A DNA stretch of 64,000 bases from Desertivirga arenae (GCF_017355785.1 NZ_JAFEWE010000009.1:62001-126000), one strand, 5' to 3'; positions 46,539-56,558 are shown, numbered from the stretch's first letter. Numbers and translations are program-made. The notes: generated from the letters alone by a model not told the origin.

Positions 46539-47416
46539 TATCTGTAAAGGTTATTAACTTTTAATCTTAAGTATTTGGTTACTGCAAAGTAGGTGCTCAA
46601 CCCAGCGATCAGGATACCTATTGCCACCACACCTGCAAATACTAATGCAAATTCGTACCAATTTTTTAATATAACTAACTCTGGAATTTGCTGCTGTGCC
46701 AGGTACAGCGCGCCCAAGAGCAAAATAATAGCTATAAGCGATCCTAATAGTCCGTGTATAATTCCATATCCGATAAAAGGAGCGCGGATAAAGTTCTTTG
46801 TAGCGCCTACCAATTGCATTGATTTGATCAGGAAACGCTGGGAGTAAATTGCAAGACGTATGGTGTTATTGATAAGAGCAATTGCGATAATTAATAAGGT
46901 ACCGGCAAAAGCCAGGATCACCAGACTTATAACTTTGATATTTTGATTCACCATATCTATCAGTGACTTCTGATAAATAACCTCTTTTACCAAAGGGTTT
47001 TTGGATAACTGACGGGTGAAATTTTCGATGCTGGCGTTATTGGCATATTCCTCCTTCATGTATACATCTATTGACGAGAGGAGGGGATTATAGCCAAGGA
47101 ATTGTACGAACTCTTCTCCCAAGTCTTTCTGCAAGTTACGTGCAGCAATTTCTTTACTAACATATTGAGATCGGAGTACATAAGGGTGCGTATCTAATTG
47201 TTTTTGAAGCGCAAGCACGTCCACCTCTTTAGCGCCATCACTTACAATAATATTTAGAACAATATTTTCTTTAACGTATTTAGAAAGATTGCGAGCATGA
47301 ACCATGATCAGTCCAAGCAGGCCAATCATTAACAAAACCAATGCAATACTAATCACAGTTGAAATATATACTGGTTTAGTTTTCTTTGCAGCGGTGCTTC
47401 CTTCAAATTCTTCCAT
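46538..47416 (-). CDS. ftsX: Cell-division permease-like protein FtsX
   Basis: FtsX is the membrane partner of FtsE, linking the divisome to peptidoglycan hydrolases. The 292 residues show one N-terminal transmembrane helix (about 20-41), an extracytoplasmic domain (about 45-165) and three C-terminal helices (about 168-195, 217-240, 258-282), the FtsX layout. The SMQLVGATKNFIRAPFIGYGI coupling stretch is typical. No ftsE is adjacent, which is common in this phylum. Confidence 0.92.
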   Translation of the reverse strand: MEEFEGSTAAKKTKPVYISTVISIALVLLMIGLLGLIMVHARNLSKYVKENIVLNIIVSDGAKEVDVLALQKQLDTHPYVLRSQYVSKEIAARNLQKDLGEEFVQFLGYNPLLSSIDVYMKEEYANNASIENFTRQLSKNPLVKEVIYQKSLIDMVNQNIKVISLVILAFAGTLLIIAIALINNTIRLAIYSQRFLIKSMQLVGATKNFIRAPFIGYGIIHGLLGSLIAIILLLGALYLAQQQIPELVILKNWYEFALVFAGVVAIGILIAGLSTYFAVTKYLRLKVNNLYR

Positions 47417-47691
47417 AGCCTGTTTAATTACGCGAAAATAACTATTTAACTAAAGTCCTTAACGTAAAATTGAATATTTAGATATTTTTAACAAAGAAAG
47501 AGGGGGGGATTTGCGATTTACGAATTACGAATTACGATTTCCGGGATGCCAATGCGATACGTTGGTGGGTGGGGGGAGGCATAATAGAGTTACAGAATGT
47601 AATGTAAATGTCAGGCTTTATTAAAGCACTAAGTTTTCGTAACCTTCTGTTTTTTAGTGCGTAATAATCATCAAATACCAAATTGAAAAAC
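47417..47691. other. Gene-free region with G-rich runs and ACGAATT repeats
   Basis: This 275-bp stretch upstream of ftsX and of the 39-codon frame has a GGGGGGG run at 47502-47508, tandem TTACGAA units (about 47513-47540), and a GGTGGGTGGGGGGAGG tract (47564-47579) that is unlike the AT-rich surroundings. I see no gene in it. The ACGAATT units resemble the GATTTACGAA sequence near 10963. Confidence 0.5.
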
Positions 47692-47811
47692 ATGAGAAAG
47701 CAAGCATCTATCCTGATTGAAGGAATATTAAATCAGATCTTTGGCTTAAAGCCGCAAGCAGTAGCAGTTTTGAAAAATGGAAGGCAAGTTGTTGTTCCGG
47801 TTCGGAGATAA
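47692..47811 (+). CDS. Possible 39-residue basic protein
   Basis: A complete 39-codon frame opens with ATG at 47692 and ends with TAA at 47811. The peptide is basic with an amphipathic start (MRKQASILIEGILNQIFGL), followed by a basic, valine-rich tail (VVVPVRR). It lies alone in a gene-poor stretch, is followed 75 bases later by a strong terminator, and codes for no longer protein. I do not recognise a family. The coding call is tentative because a short frame can occur by chance, but its composition and its terminator support expression of something here. Confidence 0.45.
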   Translation: MRKQASILIEGILNQIFGLKPQAVAVLKNGRQVVVPVRR

Positions 47812-47886
47812 CTTGGTTGCAAAATATAGTTTAGAATAAGGGTTTAGTTTTATTTAGTGTATTTTTTAGGTTAAAGGTTGATTGTT

Positions 47887-47918
47887 AAGAGGCTGTTCCA
47901 GGAAAGAACAGCCTCTTT
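47887..47918. terminator. Bidirectional terminator at 47.9 kb
   Basis: A 12-bp perfect stem (AAGAGGCTGTTC at 47887-47898 with GAACAGCCTCTT at 47906-47917) with a 7-base loop lies between the 39-codon frame and the convergent lipoprotein gene. Confidence 0.85.
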
Positions 47919-47929
47919 GTTATTAATGC

Positions 47930-48610
47930 CTATTCGAAGGACACTGTATAACTTGAGTTTAAAGCATTTTTTAATTGCTTATATAATTCGGTGTTCGAAG
48001 TAGGGCTGATTATAATCTTATTTCCAGTGGGGGTAGCCGTTGGTAGCTTAGAAAAATCCATTGCGGCAAAAAGTTTATTCACTTCCATCTTTACAACTGC
48101 AATGTAGTTATCTCGTCTGATCTTAGCCCATAGGTTTTTTACATTAATGTGCAGAGCAGCCTCGTCATTAAAGTAAAATTCAACTGGAACAACTGCTCCA
48201 GATGGAAGAGTTACCAAAGCTTTTAATGTAAGGGGAGGATGTTCTGCAGATGGTTTAAGGTACAGTATTCCATCAATTTCATCAAATTTATTGTAGGTCC
48301 TGAAAGTGATCGTAAATAAATCGTTATTATCTGCCAGCATATTCACGTTCCAAAGACCCTCCATCGCATTGCCTCCTACTACCGTTCCGCTGTTCTTCAA
48401 TTTCACATCAAAGCTTGCCAGGTTCAGCCAGGCATACGTCCATTCAACAGACGGGACAGCAGAGGTGGTGGTACCCGACGATAGTGAAGTTTCAGCTTTA
48501 AATTTAAAGTCTATCGTCTGTTCTTCCTGTTGTTCTTCTTTCTTACAGCCGGAAAATGCAACAGCGCTCATTAGCAGAGCAAAAAAGCTAAGTTTTAAAT
48601 GTTTTATCAT
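47930..48610 (-). CDS. Lipoprotein of unknown function
   Basis: The 226-residue product has a lipoprotein signal peptide with lipobox AFSGC (Cys22), followed by an acidic linker (KKEEQQEEQ). The mature part is rich in beta-strand and resembles other short Bacteroidetes lipoproteins with FDVKLKNSG- and LTLKALVTLPSGAVVPVEF-type strands, similar in style to DUF4382-like proteins, but I cannot assign a family. It stands alone, divergent from leuS. Confidence 0.7.
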   Translation of the reverse strand: MIKHLKLSFFALLMSAVAFSGCKKEEQQEEQTIDFKFKAETSLSSGTTTSAVPSVEWTYAWLNLASFDVKLKNSGTVVGGNAMEGLWNVNMLADNNDLFTITFRTYNKFDEIDGILYLKPSAEHPPLTLKALVTLPSGAVVPVEFYFNDEAALHINVKNLWAKIRRDNYIAVVKMEVNKLFAAMDFSKLPTATPTGNKIIISPTSNTELYKQLKNALNSSYTVSFE

Positions 48611-48758
48611 GGTAGTAAAAGTTTTACATTTTATTAGTTAGTCAATCGTGATACCTAAAATCAAGTGAGAAGAGCTGAGAATTGTTTCTGGAAACTTGAA
48701 AATGTTGTTTGCCTCCTATTAATCCGAACCTTAACAATTACTAATCGGTGGGAATTTG

Positions 48759-48766
48759 TATTTTCG
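48759..48766 (+). promoter_or_regulatory. Putative -7 box of leuS
   Basis: TATTTTCG is one base from TAnnTTTG and lies 19 bases before the leuS ATG at 48786. TTA at 48738-48740 lies 18 bases upstream. Confidence 0.4.
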
Positions 48767-48785
48767 CACCCCAAGTATTAGTACA

Positions 48786-51581
48786 ATGGATTACCAGTAT
48801 AAAGAGATTGAGAAAAAATGGCAGGATTTCTGGGCTGAGAACCAGACTTACAAGGTTGAAAACAACTCTGAAAAGCCAAAATATTATGTCCTTGATATGT
48901 TCCCTTATCCTTCAGGTGCAGGTTTACATGTCGGACATCCGCTGGGATATATTGCGTCAGATATTTTTGCCAGATATAAGCGATTGAAAGGGTTTAATGT
49001 ATTGCACCCAATGGGATATGATTCTTTCGGATTGCCCGCGGAACAATATGCTATCCAAACTGGGCAGCATCCTGCGCTTACTACAGAGCAGAACATATCT
49101 ACCTATCGTCGCCAATTAGACCAGATCGGTTTCTCTTTTGATTGGAGTCGTGAAGTACGGACAAGCGATCCAGAGTATTATAAATGGACTCAATGGATCT
49201 TTATGCAGCTTTTCAACTCCTGGTATAATCTGGAAGCTGAAAAAGCGGAGCCAATTGAGGCTTTAGTCAAACGTTTTGAAGTAACAGGAAGCGCTGGGAT
49301 TAAGGCTGTTTCAGATGAAGATGTACTTAGTTTTAGTGCAGAAGAATGGAATAGCTTTAGTGAAAGCCAGAAGCAGGAAGAACTGCTGAAATACCGTTTA
49401 ACCTATCTGAAGGAAAGTACGGTGAACTGGTGTGCTGCCCTGGGAACTGTTTTAGCTAATGATGAAGTTAAAGACGGTGTTTCAGAACGTGGTGGTTATC
49501 CTGTGGAACAAAAGAAAATGATGCAATGGAGCATGCGTATCACTGCTTATGCAGATCGTTTGCTCCAGGGATTGGATACTATTGACTGGCCTGAGCCTCT
49601 AAAAGAAATGCAGAGGAACTGGATAGGGAAAAGTACCGGAGCCTCCGTTGTATTCCCTCTCGAAAATGGGGGGGGAAGTATTGAGGTGTTCACCACCCGT
49701 GTCGATACTATTTTCGGAGTTAGCTTTTTAGTGATTGCTCCTGAACATGAACTGGTAACATCTCTGACTACTTCTGAGCAAAAAGAGGAGATCGAATCCT
49801 ATATCTCTCAAACTAAGAAGAAATCAGAGCTGGATAGAATGGCCGATACAAAAACAGTATCAGGTGCATTTACCGGTAGCTATGCCTTAAATCCTTTAGA
49901 CGGAACTAAAATCCCCGTTTGGATTGCCGATTATGTATTGGCTGGTTATGGAACCGGTGCTGTGATGGCCGTTCCTTCCGGCGATCAGCGCGACTTCCTG
50001 TTTGCAAAACATTTCAACCTTCCAATTATTCAGATCCTCGACGGGCAACAAGATATCGAGCATCAGGCGGATCCAACCAAAGAAGGAAAATATATTAACT
50101 CTGGTTTTATCAACGGTCTTACTCACCAGGAAGCTATCCCTGCTTTGATCTCCAAATTAGAGGAATTGAATGCAGGAAAAGCGAAGATCCAATACCGGAT
50201 GCGCGACGCTATTTTCGGACGCCAGCGTTATTGGGGAGAGCCCGTTCCCGTGTACTTCAAGGATGGACTTCCTCACCTAATCGAGGAAAGTGAACTGCCT
50301 TTGTTACTGCCGGAAGTAGATAAATATCTTCCGACTGAAACAGGAGAGCCTCCGCTGGGGCGTGCAACAGATTGGAAATATAATGGCGAAGCATCTTATG
50401 AGCTGAGCACTATGCCGGGCTGGGCTGGATCCAGTTGGTATTGGTACCGCTATATGGCTTCGGCAGAAGATCGTAAAGAAACTGCTTTCGCTCCAAAAAC
50501 TGTCATAGAGTACTGGAAAGACGTCGACCTGTATATAGGAGGTTCAGAGCATGCTACAGGCCACTTGCTATACAGTCGTTTCTGGAATAAATTCCTCAAA
50601 GACCTTGGTTATGTAGTAGAGGAAGAACCATTCAAGAAGCTGATCAACCAAGGTATGATCCAGGGTCGGTCCAACTTCGTTTATCGTGTGTTGGATGAAG
50701 AAGGAAAAGGCACAAACAGGTTTGTTTCTTACAACCTGAAGGACGAGTACAAAACCACTCCCCTTCATGTAGATGTTAATATCGTGGAGAATGATGTGCT
50801 GGATCTTGATAGGTTTAAAAAATTCAGGGCAGAATTTGAAAATGCTGAGTTCATCCTGGAGAACGGGAAATACGTTTGCGGGGTGGAGGTAGAGAAGATG
50901 TCTAAATCCAAATTCAATGTTGTTAACCCTGATGACATCATTGAACGTTACGGTGCGGATACCCTTCGCCTGTACGAAATGTTCTTAGGACCTCTGGAAC
51001 AAAGCAAGCCCTGGAATACTAATGGTATAGAAGGTGTGTTTAAGTTCCTACGTAAGTTCTGGAAGTTATTTCACAACGATAAATTCGAGCTTTCGATCTC
51101 AGACGAAGAGCCAACCAAAGCAGAGTACAAAGCTTTGCACAAAATCATCCGAAAGGTAGAAGAAGACATCGAGAGATTCTCTTTCAATACCTCGGTTTCA
51201 AGCTTTATGATCTGTGTGAACGAGCTTCAGGAACTGAAGTGTAACAAGCGCAAGATCCTTCAGGACCTTGTAATAGTACTTGCACCTTATGCTCCGCATA
51301 TCACAGAAGAGCTATGGTCACTTTTAGGAAATCGTTCAGGGGCCTTGTCGTACGCCCAGTATCCTAAATTCAATCCGGACTACCTGGTGGAAGATGAGTT
51401 TGCGTATCCTATCTCGGTGAACGGTAAGATGAGAATGAACTTAAATATTTCTTTAACCTTAGAAGCGGCCGATATTGAGAAGCTTGTTCTTAGCAATGAG
51501 GACGTTCAAAAATATCTCGACGGCAAAAATCCTAAAAAGGTAGTAGTGGTAAAAGGAAGGATTGTAAATATCGTTATTTAA
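48786..51581 (+). CDS. leuS: Leucyl-tRNA synthetase
   Basis: LeuS attaches leucine to tRNA-Leu. I start at the ATG at 48786 (931 residues); upstream codons are in the promoter. The class I motifs are intact: HVGH (48-51) in [17 protein letters not shown] and KMSKS (704-708). The CP1 editing domain lies between about 230 and 430 ([26 protein letters not shown]), and the anticodon-binding domain is C-terminal. A strong terminator follows. Confidence 0.98.
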   Translation: MDYQYKEIEKKWQDFWAENQTYKVENNSEKPKYYVLDMFPYPSGAGLHVGHPLGYIASDIFARYKRLKGFNVLHPMGYDSFGLPAEQYAIQTGQHPALTTEQNISTYRRQLDQIGFSFDWSREVRTSDPEYYKWTQWIFMQLFNSWYNLEAEKAEPIEALVKRFEVTGSAGIKAVSDEDVLSFSAEEWNSFSESQKQEELLKYRLTYLKESTVNWCAALGTVLANDEVKDGVSERGGYPVEQKKMMQWSMRITAYADRLLQGLDTIDWPEPLKEMQRNWIGKSTGASVVFPLENGGGSIEVFTTRVDTIFGVSFLVIAPEHELVTSLTTSEQKEEIESYISQTKKKSELDRMADTKTVSGAFTGSYALNPLDGTKIPVWIADYVLAGYGTGAVMAVPSGDQRDFLFAKHFNLPIIQILDGQQDIEHQADPTKEGKYINSGFINGLTHQEAIPALISKLEELNAGKAKIQYRMRDAIFGRQRYWGEPVPVYFKDGLPHLIEESELPLLLPEVDKYLPTETGEPPLGRATDWKYNGEASYELSTMPGWAGSSWYWYRYMASAEDRKETAFAPKTVIEYWKDVDLYIGGSEHATGHLLYSRFWNKFLKDLGYVVEEEPFKKLINQGMIQGRSNFVYRVLDEEGKGTNRFVSYNLKDEYKTTPLHVDVNIVENDVLDLDRFKKFRAEFENAEFILENGKYVCGVEVEKMSKSKFNVVNPDDIIERYGADTLRLYEMFLGPLEQSKPWNTNGIEGVFKFLRKFWKLFHNDKFELSISDEEPTKAEYKALHKIIRKVEEDIERFSFNTSVSSFMICVNELQELKCNKRKILQDLVIVLAPYAPHITEELWSLLGNRSGALSYAQYPKFNPDYLVEDEFAYPISVNGKMRMNLNISLTLEAADIEKLVLSNEDVQKYLDGKNPKKVVVVKGRIVNIVI

Positions 51582-51606
51582 TAAATTAGTAAATATCTTG
51601 ATACAG

Positions 51607-51640
51607 AAAAAGGCGGAGACGAATGTTTTCCGCCTTTTTT
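51607..51640 (+). terminator. Terminator after leuS
   Basis: An 11-bp perfect stem (AAAAAGGCGGA at 51607-51617 with TCCGCCTTTTT at 51629-51639) precedes a T-rich tail. Confidence 0.9.
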
Positions 51641-51754
51641 CGCAGTTAGCAATGGGGTTCAATCGATTTCGGTAAGAAAAAAGTGACCCGAAGTGGTCTT
51701 CTCAAGGCTTTCAAAAAATGGATTAATTTCCACAGCACCTTGTAACAAAGGATA

Positions 51755-51762
51755 TACCTTTG
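51755..51762 (+). promoter_or_regulatory. Putative -7 box of the TonB-dependent receptor
   Basis: TACCTTTG is an exact TAnnTTTG match 56 bases before the ATG at 51819. Confidence 0.45.
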
Positions 51763-51818
51763 CGACTAATTAAAAAGTCTTATTCATCCATGTTTAAGGC
51801 TCTTAACAAATATATTCA

Positions 51819-54314
51819 ATGAAACATTTATTCATAGCCTTATCAACATTCTTTCTTATTAATTCTGCTCTTGCGCAAGTGCCGGTAGGGGGGGCGACTA
51901 TAACAGGCCGTATTTCAGGAACTGTACTCGATTCGCTGACTAAAAAGCCAGTTGACTACGCGTCAGTAGGACTGGGAAGAGCCAGCTCAAACAAAAGTAC
52001 TAATGGCTCGATCACAGATTCAAAGGGCGTATTTAAAATAGATAATATTTCTCCAGGAAAGTACAAGTTAACAATAAGCTTTATCGGCTATCATACGAAG
52101 GTTATCACTGGTATTGAAACTACTCCTGGAAAGCCAGATGCCAATCTGGGAAGAATAATGCTTTCTCCTTCTGCTAATGCTCTAAAAGAGGTGACCGTAA
52201 CCGGGCAGGCTGCTATTATTGAGAACCGGGTAGATAAAGTGGTTTACAATGCAGAAAAGGACGCGACGGTTTCAGGAGGGAATGCCGGTGATGTGCTGCG
52301 TAAAGTTCCAATGGTTACAGTAGATCAGGATGGTAATGTTGCATTACGTGGAAGTCAGAATGTTAGAGTTCTGATCAATGGAAAGCCTTCAGGAGCGGTT
52401 GCAAGTAGTTTAGCAGACGCGATGAAGATGCTTCCAGCCGACCAGATTAAGAACGTGGAAGTAATTACCAGTCCTTCTGCTAAATATGATGCTGAAGGTT
52501 CAGCTGGTATCATCAACATTATTACCAAGAAAAAGGAAATGTCTGGTGTAAGTGGTTCAGTGAGCGGAGGTTTGGGTACCAGGCAGAACAATGGTAATGC
52601 AAATCTTAACATCAATAAAAACCGCTTAAGTTTTACAGGGAATTTTGGAGGAAATCTTACCTGGCCTCAAACTTCTCTTACCGATATATTTATCGCTACA
52701 AATGATTCTACTCACAGTCAAGCCGGGGAGACTCGTTTGAAGCGTTATGGCTTTTCTACTTCAGGGAACTTGAGTTATGACTTTAATGCTAATAATAGCA
52801 TTTCCTCCGGTATCAGATATAATCAGGGCGGCTTTTCTACAGACGGGGCTTCTACGAAGATCAGCAGTGCTATCGGAAGCTCATTAGCCCCAAATTCTGA
52901 AATTATCGATAATGAGAATGATAATAAGTTCCAGGGCTTTGACTGGAATGCTGACTTTACGCATAAATTTAAAAAGCCTGGTCATGAATGGAGCGTTGCA
53001 GGTCAGTGGACAGAACTGAAGTCAAATACTGATTTCGAAACTTTAAATAGCCGGATTATCAAGAATGATCAAATCGGTAAAAATACCGGGATAAATGATG
53101 AATATACAGCCCAATCCGATTATTCATTACCAGTTTCGGCTAAGGTGAAGCTGGAGCTAGGAGGTAAGGTGATTGCAAGAAGGATTGACAGTGATTACGA
53201 TTTCGATAAAAGAGAGGGAGGGGATTTTGTCAGAAATAGTGCACTATCGAATATCTACCATTACAATCAGGATGTTTATTCCGGATATTCGGTTTGGACT
53301 TTTACTCTTAAGAACAACTGGGGCCTTCAAGCTGGAGGAAGATATGAGCATACCAAGATATCAGGGCAGGTGGAAAATGACGATCAGAACTTAGATCCAC
53401 TAAACAACGATTACGATAATTTCATTCCGAGTTTATCTATATCCAAAAACATCAAGACTAATTCGTTCCGGCTAAGTTACAGTAAGCGAATTCAGCGCCC
53501 AAGCCTGCAATATCTTAATCCTTTCAGAAACACCAGTAATCCGCTAACGCACACTGTGGGAAATCCAGAACTTAGCCCGGAAGTTTCTCAAAGCGTAGAG
53601 TTTAATTTCTCTACTTTTATTAAGACTTCCGTGATCAATGCTTCGGTTTATTTCAGACATACTGATGATGTCATCGAGAATTTTGTGGAGCGTGAAGCTT
53701 ATCAGTTTTCTGATGGAGTAACCAGAGATGTTTCTGTATCTACCTTCCAAAACATAGGAAACAATAATTCATTAGGAGCTTCATTTTTCGGCCAAATTCA
53801 GCCTGTTAAAAAGCTGACTTTAAGAGGAAATGTGAATCTTTATACCTATAAGCCAACTGTGAGTAGAACCTTTGCTTCAGCTGCGTCTAACAACAATGAA
53901 ACTTATCTAATGTACAATGGATTCTTGGGGGGATCTTACACCATTGCTAAAGGATTTTTAATGGAAACGTTCGCTATTGTTAATGCACCTCGCCGTACAG
54001 CCCAGGGACGCAACCCTTCTTTCAACATGTGGCAGTTGTCTTTTAATAAGGAAATTCTGAACAAGAAAGGTAAGTTAGGCTTGAATATGGTCGATCCCTT
54101 TAATGAGCGAAAGAGTTTCAATAGCAGCTTTGTAGGTAACGGAATAACACAGCAAAGTTCTTTCTCTGTACCATTCCGTTCTATTGGGATAAACTTTAGT
54201 TATCAATTTGGTAAAATGAACTTTGCACCGCAGCAACCTAAAAAGAAACGCGGTGTGAATAATGATGATTTGAAACAAGACACTGGACAGGGAGGTCAGG
54301 GAACAGGAATGTAA
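51819..54314 (+). CDS. TonB-dependent receptor-type outer-membrane protein (OMP_b-brl_3-like)
   Basis: The 831-residue protein has a signal peptide (about 1-19, ending ALAQ), a carboxypeptidase-regulatory-like domain (about 28-110: ITGRISGTVLDSLTKKPVDYASV), a plug domain (about 123-225, with RKVPMVTVDQDGNVALRGSQNVRVLINGKP and AEGSAGIINIITKK), and a large outer-membrane barrel. It lacks an obvious TonB box and the typical SusC features, fitting the outer membrane beta-barrel family. Its substrate is unknown and no SusD partner follows. The tail is Gln/Gly-rich (DTGQGGQGTGM). A terminator closes the gene. Confidence 0.88.
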   Translation: MKHLFIALSTFFLINSALAQVPVGGATITGRISGTVLDSLTKKPVDYASVGLGRASSNKSTNGSITDSKGVFKIDNISPGKYKLTISFIGYHTKVITGIETTPGKPDANLGRIMLSPSANALKEVTVTGQAAIIENRVDKVVYNAEKDATVSGGNAGDVLRKVPMVTVDQDGNVALRGSQNVRVLINGKPSGAVASSLADAMKMLPADQIKNVEVITSPSAKYDAEGSAGIINIITKKKEMSGVSGSVSGGLGTRQNNGNANLNINKNRLSFTGNFGGNLTWPQTSLTDIFIATNDSTHSQAGETRLKRYGFSTSGNLSYDFNANNSISSGIRYNQGGFSTDGASTKISSAIGSSLAPNSEIIDNENDNKFQGFDWNADFTHKFKKPGHEWSVAGQWTELKSNTDFETLNSRIIKNDQIGKNTGINDEYTAQSDYSLPVSAKVKLELGGKVIARRIDSDYDFDKREGGDFVRNSALSNIYHYNQDVYSGYSVWTFTLKNNWGLQAGGRYEHTKISGQVENDDQNLDPLNNDYDNFIPSLSISKNIKTNSFRLSYSKRIQRPSLQYLNPFRNTSNPLTHTVGNPELSPEVSQSVEFNFSTFIKTSVINASVYFRHTDDVIENFVEREAYQFSDGVTRDVSVSTFQNIGNNNSLGASFFGQIQPVKKLTLRGNVNLYTYKPTVSRTFASAASNNNETYLMYNGFLGGSYTIAKGFLMETFAIVNAPRRTAQGRNPSFNMWQLSFNKEILNKKGKLGLNMVDPFNERKSFNSSFVGNGITQQSSFSVPFRSIGINFSYQFGKMNFAPQQPKKKRGVNNDDLKQDTGQGGQGTGM

Positions 54315-54335
54315 GTCTTTTAAAATATAAGAATG

Positions 54336-54370
54336 AAAGACCGGTAATTTTCATTGCCGGTCTTTTTTTT
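54336..54370 (+). terminator. Terminator after the TonB-dependent receptor
   Basis: A stem of about 12 bp (AAAGACCGGTAA at 54336-54347 with TTGCCGGTCTTT at 54354-54365) with one G-T pair and a long T run follows the stop codon. Confidence 0.87.
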
Positions 54371-54412
54371 GGCCCAACCGATTTATTAGGTTATTTTATT
54401 TACAATTGATAT

Positions 54413-54420
54413 TAACTTTG
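54413..54420 (+). promoter_or_regulatory. Putative promoter of the cobalamin-binding-type gene
   Basis: TAACTTTG is an exact TAnnTTTG match 17 bases before the ATG at 54438. TTA at 54391-54393 lies 19 bases upstream. Confidence 0.45.
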
Positions 54421-54437
54421 GCGCCAAAATAAAAGCA

Positions 54438-55367
54438 ATGTCCTCTAAAAAAATTGTATCGCTTCTGCCATCATCTACGGAAATCATTTATGCACTCGGC
54501 CTTGAAGAGCAGTTGGTAGGGCGATCGCACGAGTGCGATTTTCCAGAGGCGGTAAAGGCTCTGCCAGAATGTTCTTCAGCATTGATCGAAGAAGGAGGAA
54601 CCAGCCGGGAAATTGATACGATAGTGAGGCAATCTGTAGCTGATGCATTATCCGTTTACAAGGTTGACGCAGATCTTCTTAGAAAACTAAGCCCTGATGT
54701 AATCATCACTCAAGCTCAATGTGAAGTCTGTGCGGTTAGCCTGACTGATGTTGAAAAGGCTATAGGAGATGATTTAAACAGAGCAGTTGAAGTGATCTCT
54801 TTAAGTCCTGAAACCTTAGACCAGATCCTGTCCGACATTGCAACAGTTGCCCAGAAACTTGAGGTTCAGGAGAGAGGTAAAAATCTGATCGAAGAACTGG
54901 AAGAGCGACGTGATCTGATTAAACATAAGTTGAAGTTTGTAGAGAGCAAGCCTAAGGTAGCCTGTATTGAGTGGTTAGATCCACTGATGACTGCAGGAAA
55001 CTGGACGCCCGAGCTTATTGAAATAGCAGGAGGTGTGCCTGTTCTCGCTATTACTGGCTCTCATTCCCCATATATTAAACCAGAAGACCTTGTTGAAGCA
55101 AACCCTGATATTATTGTTGTAGCCGCTTGTGGGTTTTCCATTGAAAGAAGCCTCCAGGAAATTTCCCTGTTAATGCAGCTTCCCGGTTGGAATGAACTAG
55201 AGGCGGTGAAAAACAACAAGTTGTTCATCGCCGACGGAAACCATTATTTCAATCGTCCGGGTCCAAGGATCATTGATACTATTGAGATACTTGCGGAGAT
55301 CATTAATCCTAAGCAGTTTATTTTTGGTTACGAGGGCCAGGGTTGGGTAAAGTTCGACTTGCTATAG
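54438..55367 (+). CDS. BtuF-like periplasmic-binding-fold protein without signal peptide
   Basis: The 309-residue protein has the TroA/BtuF binding fold: KIVSLLPSSTEIIYALGLEEQLVGRSHECDFP at the N-terminus, a central region with AQCEVCAVSL and the C-terminal LPGWNELEAVKNNKLFIADG and NHYFNRPGPRIID. These resemble cobalamin-binding proteins of ABC uptake systems. It lacks a signal peptide, so it is probably cytoplasmic and not a classic transporter component; no permease or ATPase is adjacent. The CxxC could bind metal or form a disulfide. The assignment is therefore a fold-level one. Confidence 0.82.
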   Translation: MSSKKIVSLLPSSTEIIYALGLEEQLVGRSHECDFPEAVKALPECSSALIEEGGTSREIDTIVRQSVADALSVYKVDADLLRKLSPDVIITQAQCEVCAVSLTDVEKAIGDDLNRAVEVISLSPETLDQILSDIATVAQKLEVQERGKNLIEELEERRDLIKHKLKFVESKPKVACIEWLDPLMTAGNWTPELIEIAGGVPVLAITGSHSPYIKPEDLVEANPDIIVVAACGFSIERSLQEISLLMQLPGWNELEAVKNNKLFIADGNHYFNRPGPRIIDTIEILAEIINPKQFIFGYEGQGWVKFDLL

Positions 55368-55443
55368 TCAAATTACCTGAAAGCTGATCCATAAAAACAA
55401 AGGCTGAAGTGCTTTGTCTTTATCGCACAATAAATATCAGGTT

Positions 55444-56505
55444 ATGAGCTTGCTTTTTAGTCCCTTGAGAATTAGGGAAGTTGAATTTAAAAATCGTATT
55501 GGTGTTTCACCTATGTGCCAGTATTCCAGCGAAGATGGCTATGTAAATGATTGGCATCTTGTTCACCTGGGGAGCAGGGCGGTAGGGGGAGCAGGTCTGA
55601 TTATTATTGAGGCAGCGGCTATTGCACCAGAGGGCAGAATAACTCCAAAGGACCTGGGAATCTGGAGCGATGATCATATCAAAGGCTTAAAACAAATAGT
55701 GGATTTCATACATGGGCAGGGAAGCGTAGCTGGTATCCAGTTAGCCCATGCGGGTAGAAAGGCCAGCACAAGGGAACCCTGGAACGGAAGTGCGTCTATT
55801 CCGTTGGAGGAAGGTGGATGGCAGACATTGGCGCCTAGTGCAATTCCCTTTTCTGAAGATCACAATACACCCCGGTCATTATCTTCTGAAGATCTTGAAC
55901 AAATTAAAATAGAATTTCAGTCTGCTGCTAAAAGGGCTTTTGATGCAGGATTTAAAGTTGTTGAGATACATGCTGCGCACGGATACCTTCTTCATGAATT
56001 CCTGTCGCCACTCTCCAATAACCGCGCGGATACCTATGGCGGCTCATTTGAGAACAGGATTAAATTTCTACTGGAAGTTGTGGAAACCGTAAGGCTAGTA
56101 TGGCCGGCAGACCTGCCTTTATTTGTTAGGATATCGGCAACCGACTGGGTGCAGGGTGGTTGGACGAAGGAAGACTCGATAAGGCTTGGAGAGATCCTGA
56201 AAACAAAAGAAGTCGATCTGCTAGATTGCTCTACCGGAGGAAATGTTCCGAAAGCTGATATACCTGCAGGTCCGGGCTATCAGGTGGAGTTTTCAGAGGC
56301 AGTCAGAAAGACTGGTATTCTTACAGCAGCAGTAGGTATCATAACTTCCCCTGAACAAGCAGAATCTATTATCAGTAAAGGAAAAGCTGATCTTGTCCTG
56401 CTTGCACGTGAAATGCTTCGAGATCCTTATTTTCCATTGCATGCTGCTAAAGTATTAGGGGTAGATATCCCCTGGCCGGTACAATACGAAAGGGCGAAAC
56501 GATAA
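55444..56505 (+). CDS. Old Yellow Enzyme-family NADH:flavin oxidoreductase
   Basis: I start at the ATG at 55444 (353 residues); an upstream in-frame TTG is less likely. The FMN enzyme has GVSPMCQYSS with the YqjM-type active-site cysteine (near 23-25), QLAHAGRKAS (near 100), EIHAAHGYLLHEFLSPLSN (near 174-192, with the His pair), YGGSFENR and a C-terminal AREMLRDPYFP. It belongs to the YqjM/NamA branch, reducing activated alkenes with NAD(P)H. A terminator follows. Confidence 0.92.
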   Translation: MSLLFSPLRIREVEFKNRIGVSPMCQYSSEDGYVNDWHLVHLGSRAVGGAGLIIIEAAAIAPEGRITPKDLGIWSDDHIKGLKQIVDFIHGQGSVAGIQLAHAGRKASTREPWNGSASIPLEEGGWQTLAPSAIPFSEDHNTPRSLSSEDLEQIKIEFQSAAKRAFDAGFKVVEIHAAHGYLLHEFLSPLSNNRADTYGGSFENRIKFLLEVVETVRLVWPADLPLFVRISATDWVQGGWTKEDSIRLGEILKTKEVDLLDCSTGGNVPKADIPAGPGYQVEFSEAVRKTGILTAAVGIITSPEQAESIISKGKADLVLLAREMLRDPYFPLHAAKVLGVDIPWPVQYERAKR

Positions 56506-56512
56506 AAATAAA

Positions 56513-56545
56513 AGACCTCTGAACATTTCGTCCAGAGGTCTCCTT
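56513..56545 (+). terminator. Terminator after the Old Yellow Enzyme gene
   Basis: A 9-bp perfect stem (AGACCTCTG at 56513-56521 with CAGAGGTCT at 56533-56541), an 11-base loop and a short CCTTTT tail are visible. Confidence 0.8.
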
Positions 56546-56558
56546 TTGGTATATCTAG

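Noticed and set aside
54438-55367. Treating this as a full cobalamin uptake operon
   Set aside because: No btuC or btuD gene is adjacent and the protein lacks a signal peptide; the evidence supports only a binding-fold protein.
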